NCBI GenBank assembly: GCA_900547165.1
Contig: URFZ01000024.1
Coordinates: 1 to 19,457 of the forward strand
DNA: 19,457 bases
DNA from: an uncultured Eubacteriales bacterium
Lineage (GTDB): Bacteria; Bacillota; Clostridia; Oscillospirales; UBA644
Reading direction: 5' to 3'
Shown: one piece after another, positions 14,081 through 19,457 of the stretch
How positions within the stretch are numbered: the stretch's first letter is position 1
Layout: every line of letters begins with the position of its first letter
Position numbers and translations under genes: made by a program
Notes under the pieces: model-generated
Databases searched by the model: none
What the model saw: the letters and a program-made list of their open reading frames with translations, nothing else
What the model was told of the DNA's origin: nothing

Positions 14081-15172
14081 TTATTTAAAAACAATGACTC
14101 TTTGGAAGTAGTAACTGATAAAGAACATTATAAATGTTGCGAGAGGCTGACACAGCCATTGCGCAACGCCGATAGTGAGAAAGAAACTGTTCAGAAGCAC
14201 GGTGCAAAGGAAGACAACAACAACTATTGCATAGTACTTGGCAACTTCTTTGGGGTTTCTCTTTCTTTCTTTGAAAACAACATATTTGTTTATTATGAAA
14301 TTGAATGCGGAGGAGAGGATTCTGGCAACGATGAAAGATATAACTATTCTGTAATCGGTCAGGTTGTCCAAAAAACTTGTGTTTTCTTCCGTATAATCGA
14401 ATACGGCATTCAGCATTATCGCGTATATCGCAAAGTCTATTACTGTCGCAGACATGCTTGAAATCATAAATTTGCTCAGATGCTTAAAAAATACGGAATA
14501 TATTTTTACGGAGTCCCTGAACGGACGGAAATGCGAAGATTTGTTTTCTTCTATATATACCGTCTCGATGGGAATTTCCAAAATCTCGATATGGCGCAGG
14601 CGCGCTTCCATCAGCATATTCATTTCGTATTCAAAGCGGTCGCCTTTTGTTTTAAGGAACTCCGAAACGACATCGGGCGAAAAACCGCGAAGCCCCGTTT
14701 GTGTGTCTTCGACTTTTGTTCCGCTTATCCATTTGAATACCGCTTTTGTGATTTTGTTGCCGTAGCGCGAACGGAACGGCACGTTTTCTTCTTTCCAGCT
14801 TCTTGAACCGAGAATGAGCTTCTCGGGATTTTCGAGAGTGGTCTGCGCTGTGCGGCGTATATCTTCGGGCGTGTGCTGTCCGTCGCTGTCGGCGGTCACT
14901 ATCGCCTTGAAATCGGGATAATGTTCTTGTATATATCTGAACCCCTTTTTAAGGGCGAATCCTTTGCCTCTGTTTTCTTCGTATCCGATGACCTCAACAT
15001 CGGGGAATACACGGCATTCATCGAATACTGCGTCAAATTTTTTGTCGCTTCCGTCATTTACAATCAGTATTTTCTCGAACGGATATCCCTGCAAATCGTT
15101 TAAGAGCTTCGGGAGTTTTTCGTCCGGTTCAAAAGACGGAATCAGTATGACGACTTTTGACAAATCCGACAT
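14081..15172 (-). CDS. Glycosyltransferase family 2 fused to GtrA flippase domain
   Basis: A 363-residue fusion. Residues 1-225 are a dolichol-phosphate-mannose-synthase-like GT2 enzyme: IPSFEPDEKL, the VNDGSD motif (38-43), the metal-binding TADSDGQH (93-100) and the late EDTQTGLRGF motif. It should put a sugar on undecaprenyl phosphate. Residues 232-363 are a GtrA domain with four TM segments (about 236-256, 276-297, 312-334, 338-358), a presumed flippase for the lipid-linked sugar. ATG 15172 has AAAGGA eight bases upstream; an earlier in-frame ATG at 15223 lacks one. With YfhO after it, the operon contains the three activities of an undecaprenyl-phosphate-sugar system. Confidence 0.92.
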   Translation of the reverse strand: MSDLSKVVILIPSFEPDEKLPKLLNDLQGYPFEKILIVNDGSDKKFDAVFDECRVFPDVEVIGYEENRGKGFALKKGFRYIQEHYPDFKAIVTADSDGQHTPEDIRRTAQTTLENPEKLILGSRSWKEENVPFRSRYGNKITKAVFKWISGTKVEDTQTGLRGFSPDVVSEFLKTKGDRFEYEMNMLMEARLRHIEILEIPIETVYIEENKSSHFRPFRDSVKIYSVFFKHLSKFMISSMSATVIDFAIYAIMLNAVFDYTEENTSFLDNLTDYRIVISFIVARILSSAFNFIINKYVVFKERKRNPKEVAKYYAIVVVVFLCTVLLNSFFLTIGVAQWLCQPLATFIMFFISYYFQRVIVFK

Positions 15173-15258
15173 TTTGTATTTCCTTTCTTTTTTATGCGGC
15201 TTGCTGTTTGTGGGTATTACCATCGCTTCACAACGGCATAATTCTACTTATATCACTT

Positions 15259-15287
15259 ACTATATCATAAAACAACTTGATTTTCAA
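15259..15287 (-). promoter_or_regulatory. Sigma-A promoter of the GT2-GtrA/YfhO operon
   Basis: On the minus strand TTGAAA (15287-15282), a 17-base spacer and TATAGT (15264-15259), with an extended -10 TGA. The transcript would start near 15252 with a leader of about 80 bases. Confidence 0.85.
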
Positions 15288-15319
15288 TAGTTTTTTTTCT
15301 GAAATTTTGCTTACGCCTA

Positions 15320-15348
15320 TTGAAAAAGCACGAAATATATTGTATACT
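15320..15348 (+). promoter_or_regulatory. Sigma-A promoter of the sialidase-like gene
   Basis: TTGAAA at 15320-15325, a 17-base spacer and TATACT at 15343-15348. Start near 15355, leader about 29 bases. It is divergent from the glycosylation-operon promoter, with 32 bases between the two -35 boxes. Confidence 0.85.
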
Positions 15349-15383
15349 TGCTTATATCAACGAAAAAACACGGAGGAATCAAG

Positions 15384-16487
15384 ATGAAAGTTCTTTCTCA
15401 TTCCATTATTTACGATAACCCGCTTCCGCAGCTTCGTTCGCGCCAAGCCGCATTTCCGTTTCTCGCGCAGCTCGGCGACGGCACCGTTATCTGCTCTTAT
15501 CAGATAGGCGAAGCGTTCGAAAGCGTTGACGGAACGAGTTATATTTCCCGCAGTTCGGACAACGGAAAAACCTGGGAAGGTCCGTTTCAGATGTTCGACA
15601 AATCGTGGGAAACAACTCCCATAACCGACTGCTGCAAAGTTACCGCGCTCGGCGGCAACCGCGTTGTCGGCGTCGGCTATGAATATGACAGAGACCACCC
15701 CGAATGGCCCATCGGCAATCCGCAGACGGGCGGCCTTATAGATGACAGAGTTTACATCACCCGCTCCGAAGACGGAGGCAAAACATGGTCAAAGCATGAA
15801 GAAGTTCCGAATGCTTGGGGACATCACACCGAGGCTTCCGCTCCGATAACCGTTCTCAAAAACGGCGATTGGGTAACTCCGATAACGGGCTTCCCCGATT
15901 GGAACGGCAAAATGTCGTCCCGTCTTTGCGGCAGACTTCTGCACAGCACGGACGAAGGAAAGACATGGAATGACGATACCGTTTGCATGGAATTCGAGGG
16001 CGATTGCGTAACATGCTATGAGCAGAGATGCTGCCAACTTGAAAACGGCGCGATTGTTGTTATCGGCTGGAATGAAAATGTCAAGACGGGTGAGAGAATG
16101 AATAACCATTTCACTATCTCTTACGATAACGGAAAAACGTTCTCCAAACCCATGGATACGGGTATCAGAGGTCAGGCTTCGAGCGTTTGCGCAATAGGCG
16201 GAAACAAACTTCTTGCACTTCACGCTTGCAGAAGAGACACCGATAAGCCCGGCATTTACGCTTATGTCGTGAACCTTGAAAAAGGAACATGGGATATTGA
16301 AGACGAACTTCTCGTCTGGGCTCCCGCGACCCCCGTCGTTCAGGACAAAAAAGCCGCCGAAATTTTCAGCTTCCTCAAATTCGGTCAGCCCGGCGCCATC
16401 GTTCTTCAAAACGGGCACATACTCATGAGCCACTGGTTTGCTGAGCAGGGACAATATATGACCCTCTCCACTGAGATAGAACTGTAA
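15384..16487 (+). CDS. Sialidase-like Asp-box (BNR) protein without signal peptide
   Basis: A 367-residue six-bladed-propeller type protein with four clear Asp boxes: SSDNGKTW (57-64), SEDGGKTW (128-135), STDEGKTW (188-195) and SYDNGKTF (246-253). The usual sialidase FRIP motif near the N-terminus is not intact: the corresponding region reads QAAFPFLAQLGDGT. An arginine triad cannot be assigned with confidence, so it may be a sialidase acting on short substrates, a related hydrolase, or a non-catalytic propeller. There is no signal peptide or TM segment, so it should be cytoplasmic, unlike most secreted sialidases. ATG 15384 has GGAGG at 15372-15376; an upstream start at 15348 lies inside the -10 box. 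The next gene encodes a YhcH/NanQ-like anomerase, which points to sialic acid or a related sugar. Confidence 0.82.
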   Translation: MKVLSHSIIYDNPLPQLRSRQAAFPFLAQLGDGTVICSYQIGEAFESVDGTSYISRSSDNGKTWEGPFQMFDKSWETTPITDCCKVTALGGNRVVGVGYEYDRDHPEWPIGNPQTGGLIDDRVYITRSEDGGKTWSKHEEVPNAWGHHTEASAPITVLKNGDWVTPITGFPDWNGKMSSRLCGRLLHSTDEGKTWNDDTVCMEFEGDCVTCYEQRCCQLENGAIVVIGWNENVKTGERMNNHFTISYDNGKTFSKPMDTGIRGQASSVCAIGGNKLLALHACRRDTDKPGIYAYVVNLEKGTWDIEDELLVWAPATPVVQDKKAAEIFSFLKFGQPGAIVLQNGHILMSHWFAEQGQYMTLSTEIEL

Positions 16488-16742
16488 TAACGGTTAAATT
16501 TCCGTTACGCTTTGCCTTGCCTCTCGACGTATACCCGATACGCCTTCGAGACAGCGGCTTCGCGAAAACGAAAATTTTCCTCGTTATTCTTGCGCTTAAT
16601 GTGGTGGGTAAAGAATTCTTTGTGTTCATACATCACATCTGCGACTTTGCGGAGCCGAAGTTTTACCTCCTTATCCGAAAACGCCGTGAGCGCGAAGAGT
16701 ATCAGGATAATCAAAATGATTTTATAAAAAGGAGATCTTGTT
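16488..16742. other. Intergenic region with hairpin, possible non-coding element
   Basis: The 255 bases between the sialidase-like and YhcH-like genes hold an imperfect hairpin: TCTCGA+CGTAT (16522-16532) pairs with ATACG (16538-16542) and TCGAGA (16546-16551) around an ACCCG loop with a three-base bulge. TAACGG/CCGTTA (16488-16493, 16502-16507) forms another short stem. A minus-strand frame is open over 16505-16714 (69 codons), but the GGAGG inside it is not placed for its first ATG, and it has no downstream context. I call no gene. It may be a repeat or an RNA element. Confidence 0.3.
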
Positions 16743-17198
16743 ATGATCTGCGATAAACTTACAAATTACGAAAACTACAAAGGTATAAACGAGCGCGTTT
16801 ACCGCGCGCTTGAACACGCCGCGCACAATGATTTTTCGAAATCGGTTGCGGGCAGAAACGACGTTGACGGCGACGATATCTACTACAACTTCGTTAAAGA
16901 GGGCGAAACTGTTCCTCTTGAAAAGAACACTTATGAAGCGCACCGCGTTTATGTTGACATTCATGTTGATGTTGTCGGCAGCGAGAAAGTTTATGTTTCG
17001 GATATATCCGAGATGAACGTGACGAAAGAGTATGACGCGGAGGGCGATTATCTGCTTGCGGACGGAAAGCCGCAGGCGATAGTTGATCTCAAAGCGGGCT
17101 ATTTCTGCGTATGTCTGCCGAACGATGTTCATATGCCTATGGTTGCGGACGGTCAACCCGCGAAAATAACAAAGGCAATTTATAAAGTCAGACTGTAA
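16743..17198 (+). CDS. YhcH/YjgK/YiaL family protein, NanQ-like sugar anomerase
   Basis: A 151-residue cupin of the YhcH/YjgK/YiaL (TabA) family. E. coli members sit in sialic acid and other sugar operons, and YhcH (NanQ) was shown to speed up anomerisation of N-acetylneuraminate. Metal-binding candidates are Glu66 and His67 in YEAHRVYVDIH, His74, and His130 in LPNDVHMP (125-132), the family hallmark. No signal peptide, so it is cytoplasmic. ATG 16743 has AAGGAG upstream (16729-16734). It follows the sialidase-like gene by 255 bases and may be co-transcribed or have its own weak promoter. Biofilm-linked TabA/TabB share this fold, so the sialate role rests mainly on the neighbour. Confidence 0.88.
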   Translation: MICDKLTNYENYKGINERVYRALEHAAHNDFSKSVAGRNDVDGDDIYYNFVKEGETVPLEKNTYEAHRVYVDIHVDVVGSEKVYVSDISEMNVTKEYDAEGDYLLADGKPQAIVDLKAGYFCVCLPNDVHMPMVADGQPAKITKAIYKVRL

Positions 17199-17234
17199 TC
17201 TGTTCTGTCGGAATTGTATTAAGACAATGAATAT

Positions 17235-17267
17235 AACGGCGTTGCATCCTTTCGGTGCAACGCCGTT
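17235..17267 (+). terminator. Hairpin after the YhcH-like gene
   Basis: AACGGCGTTGCA (17235-17246) pairs perfectly with TGCAACGCCGTT (17256-17267), 12 bp that can grow by two more pairs inside. There is no long T run on the plus strand after it, so it is a probable but not ideal terminator. Confidence 0.7.
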
Positions 17268-17308
17268 GCCATTGCAAAAACGCTGAAAAGTCAACTGTTT
17301 TGCGGGGG

Positions 17309-17337
17309 TTGCAAAATGGCGGAATATGTGATATAAT
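17309..17337 (+). promoter_or_regulatory. Sigma-A promoter of the membrane/Cys-rich cassette
   Basis: TTGCAA at 17309-17314, a 17-base spacer and TATAAT at 17332-17337, with an extended -10 TGA at 17329-17331. Start near 17344, leader about 63 bases to the first ATG. It suggests vegetative expression of the three genes after it. Confidence 0.82.
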
Positions 17338-17406
17338 ATATAAGTAAAATTATATCCGCGATTGAGACGTTTTTTGTCTGACGCAGCAAACGAACGGAAG
17401 AGAAGT

Positions 17407-17952
17407 ATGAGAGAAAAACTGAGAAATTATATCGAAGCAAGTATATGTCCTCAGTTCTTTTATGAGGAAAAGTTGCCGCATTTGTGGCTTTTCAGCCTGA
17501 TATTGCCCGCATTGACGGGACTTTTTTCCATGCTCAGCGTCGGTCTTGACAGGTATTCCGCAGGTCTGTGCGGCGCGGATAATGTTGTCGAAGTTTCGTT
17601 ACTTGGGTTGGCTCTCGGTGTCTGCTCCGTCTTTTTCCGAGCGGCGGTAATTAAAATAATCTCGGTCTTTACCGCCGATTCCGTCGCTTTTCAGGAACTG
17701 TCTTATGCAATAGGCGCATCGTTCGGCGTTCCTCTGTTTATCTCTTTTATCGGCTTTGTATTGAGAGTTGTTTTTTCGCTTGACGTTTCGGGCGCGTTTT
17801 TGCTTGTTGTTTCGTTGACGCAACTCATTCCTCTGTATTATTTGATGATATATCTGAACCTCGGCGGAATAAAAAAACGGAAGATGACGGCGCTTTTGAC
17901 CGTGACTGCCGTGGGTATCGTTCAACTGTTTGTTTTATGGCTTCTTGTTTGA
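17407..17952 (+). CDS. Five-segment membrane protein, possibly Yip1-like
   Basis: A 181-residue integral membrane protein that I do not recognise firmly. After a short N-terminal arm (ICPQFFYEEKLPHLW) there are about five hydrophobic segments: 27-46, 60-80, 97-120, 128-150 and 160-180. The length and five-segment layout recall bacterial Yip1-domain proteins, but no diagnostic motif is seen, so this is only a suggestion. ATG 17407 has GGAAGAG just upstream; a TTG 45 bases earlier (17362) lacks a ribosome binding site. It is the first gene after the promoter at 17309 and is 39 bases before the next one. The C-terminus ends at the membrane. Confidence 0.78.
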   Translation: MREKLRNYIEASICPQFFYEEKLPHLWLFSLILPALTGLFSMLSVGLDRYSAGLCGADNVVEVSLLGLALGVCSVFFRAAVIKIISVFTADSVAFQELSYAIGASFGVPLFISFIGFVLRVVFSLDVSGAFLLVVSLTQLIPLYYLMIYLNLGGIKKRKMTALLTVTAVGIVQLFVLWLLV

Positions 17953-17991
17953 TTCGTTTTTTGCCGGGCACAAAGGGAGAGAGGTCTGATT

Positions 17992-18414
17992 ATGGAAAAG
18001 AAACGGTATAAGATATGCGGGCTTGTCTGCGTTCTTGCAATGAGCCTTTGCGGCGCTTTGTTTTGCGGCGCGGGACTTTTGTCAAGCGCTCTTTACGGAG
18101 TATTCTGCGCTCTTGTCGGTTTCGGATTTTGGTTCTTCGCTTCCGGTTTTATGCCCGACGCAGAGGGCAAAAGTTGGCTTCTTTTCGCTCCTTTTACCGC
18201 ACTTTGTGCCGTAGGCAGCGTTCTTTTTGGGCGCGGTGTCAGCCACATATTCTTTTTTGTCGCGGCAATAGCGATGAGCCTTGACGCGTCTCTTGTCTTT
18301 TACAGAAAAGAGGGACGCCCTGCCGCGTCTATCTTTCGACTTTTCGGTATATCCGCGCTTGCGGGTGTACTTGTGACCGCCGCATGGCTTTTCTTTACGG
18401 GAGGCATAATATGA
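17992..18414 (+). CDS. Small polytopic membrane protein of unknown function
   Basis: A 140-residue, strongly hydrophobic protein with four or five segments (about 8-27, 32-52, 62-80, 83-103, 115-137), short loops and a single polar loop near 104-112 (YRKEGRPAA). The first segments are rich in Cys, Gly and Ala (CGLVCVL, LCGALFCGAG), which is unusual for a simple transporter and may help helix packing. No family motif is recognised. ATG 17992 is preceded by GAGAGG. The last codons overlap the start of the next gene by four bases (ATGA), tying its translation to the Cys-rich protein and suggesting that they work together in the membrane. Confidence 0.75.
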   Translation: MEKKRYKICGLVCVLAMSLCGALFCGAGLLSSALYGVFCALVGFGFWFFASGFMPDAEGKSWLLFAPFTALCAVGSVLFGRGVSHIFFFVAAIAMSLDASLVFYRKEGRPAASIFRLFGISALAGVLVTAAWLFFTGGII

Positions 18415-19457
18415 AAAAAAGATTGTTTGCGTTATGCCTTATTTTGTTGATGTTCCTTGTTTCAATATGCTCTTTTGCGGAGAGTTCCCGTTGCCGCTGC
18501 GACAGACTGCTTGATGAAAACGGGCTTTGCACGAAATGCGGGAAAGCTCCGTCGGAATGCGTTTGCGATTGTTGGTGCGGGCGTTCCTCCCGTGTGATAC
18601 AGTCTGATGCGGGAAGTATTTTGATATGTGAAAAATGCGGAAGCAGTTGCGCGCTTTGCTCCTGTTCGGACAAGCGTTACGTACAGCGTCGTGAATCTCT
18701 TGAACTTGACGGCAAGATAGTTATGAACGATCTGCCAAAATCGGGTATCATTGCGCAAATAGCGTGCATTGTTGCCGTTTTAGGCTCTTTTTCTCTTGTT
18801 CTGTGGCTTTTCTCCGCCCGTAAAAAGAGCAGTACGGTGGAACGTGAAAAGATAGAAAAAAAACAACGCCGCAGTCACGCAACCATAATGGATAAGATAG
18901 AAACGCAGGCAAAATCCGCCGAAGCACCGAAAAAGAAGTCGGATATTGCAACTGCCGCGGAAAAAAATATTAAATGGCCTCTTTCCGATGTGGGAATAGG
19001 CATTGCGGCATATGAATTGACAAATGCTGTCGAATTTCATCGTTCGGACGTCTCGACGGTGACGGATATGACGCTGTTTTCTCTCGGGTCATATCTCGAC
19101 GAGGAAGGAACTCTCGAATCCGCGTTCAGGGGCGCTTACGGCAAAACCGTTGAAAAACTTGCCGCCGTTTATATGGCGACGAGGTCTGCCGACGGAAGCA
19201 AAATACGCGCCGCACGCCCGTTCTTTGAAGAAGATTTCTTTGAGAAAAACGAGGCGGCGATCTCTGCAATACTTGCGGAAACGGGGGTTGACCAGTCAAG
19301 CGTGCACCAACTGCTGAAACTGCCGTTTGACATGACCGTTCGAATAGGCAGCTCGGAACCGCAGGTTCAACGCTTTGCAAAAGAAAAATGCGATCAGTAT
19401 ACGGCGGAATCGTCTTCCGGTTCTTATCTGAAACAGAACCGCTTTCCGCAGATAACG
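18411..19457 (+). CDS. Cysteine-rich membrane protein with signal peptide, 3' end outside window
   Basis: An open frame of at least 349 codons from ATG 18411 to the window edge, so partial. Residues 1-23 are a signal peptide (KKR, hydrophobic core, then SFA as likely cleavage site). Residues 28-85 hold 13 cysteines, many in pairs: CRC, CTKC, CVCDCWC, CEKC, CALCSC, suggesting two zinc-ribbon-like or disulfide-rich modules outside the membrane. A TM segment follows (about 113-134), then a Lys-rich linker and a soluble cytoplasmic region of at least 180 residues (WPLSDVGIGIAAYELTNAVE onward) that I do not recognise. The start overlaps the upstream gene by four bases. With two polytopic neighbours it looks like a membrane complex, but its role is unknown. 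Confidence 0.78.
   Translation, partial: MKKRLFALCLILLMFLVSICSFAESSRCRCDRLLDENGLCTKCGKAPSECVCDCWCGRSSRVIQSDAGSILICEKCGSSCALCSCSDKRYVQRRESLELDGKIVMNDLPKSGIIAQIACIVAVLGSFSLVLWLFSARKKSSTVEREKIEKKQRRSHATIMDKIETQAKSAEAPKKKSDIATAAEKNIKWPLSDVGIGIAAYELTNAVEFHRSDVSTVTDMTLFSLGSYLDEEGTLESAFRGAYGKTVEKLAAVYMATRSADGSKIRAARPFFEEDFFEKNEAAISAILAETGVDQSSVHQLLKLPFDMTVRIGSSEPQVQRFAKEKCDQYTAESSSGSYLKQNRFPQIT

Noticed and set aside
16505..16714. 69-codon minus-strand frame between the sialidase-like and YhcH-like genes
   Set aside because: The only GGAGG lies inside the frame and far from a usable start; no recognised motif. Kept only as part of the intergenic note.
1..19457. CRISPR array, insertion sequence or rRNA operon
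   Set aside because: No regularly spaced repeats, transposase or rRNA sequence was found on either strand.

Overview
This 19.5 kb window looks like chromosome of an endospore-forming, Gram-positive anaerobe of the class Clostridia, most like the gut Oscillospirales/Ruminococcaceae (that rank is inference). The evidence is the spore-coat operon cotJABC, a CotF-like coat protein, Mini-RNase III, a small SRP RNA just upstream of dnaX, AAAGGA/GGAGG ribosome binding sites, and strong sigma-A promoters of the form TTGAAA-17-TATAAT, often with an extended -10. Base composition is moderate, with one clearly AT-richer patch at about 300-1890.

Layout. (1) 1-92: the 3' part of tRNA-Trp (anticodon CCA) and its terminator. 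(2) 93-1934: a GC-rich gene-free block, then an AT-rich three-gene cassette of unknown function with its own strong promoter. (3) 1962-3066, minus: cotJA-cotJB-cotJC, ending in manganese catalase. (4) 3193-7996, plus: ffs (small SRP RNA), then a tightly packed replication/repair/RNA block dnaX-ybaB-recR-mrnC-yitT-xpt in which several stop and start codons touch or overlap. dnaX carries an in-frame A AAA AAG slippery heptamer followed by a near -1 stop, suggesting gamma/tau production by frameshifting. (5) 8114-8932: an Sfp-type phosphopantetheinyl transferase under its own promoter. (6) 9110-11083, minus: citrate synthase and a CotF-like coat protein. (7) 11180-15172, minus: a glycosyltransferase-GtrA fusion followed by a YfhO-type GT-C protein, together a plausible complete envelope glycosylation system. 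(8) 15320-17198, plus and divergent: an Asp-box sialidase-like protein without a signal peptide and a YhcH/NanQ-like sugar anomerase, suggesting sialic-acid or related sugar metabolism in the cytoplasm. (9) 17309 to the end: a promoter and three genes for two small polytopic membrane proteins and a single-pass protein with a very cysteine-rich external domain. I recognise no family for this last cassette, which runs off the window.

Most of the window is ordinary housekeeping sequence. The stretches most likely to be undescribed are the membrane/Cys-rich cassette at 17407-19457, the AT-rich cassette at 358-1876, and the paired sialidase-like and anomerase genes. A recurring hairpin family (at 1897, 9025 and 10569) and the dnaX recoding signal are the most notable non-coding signals.
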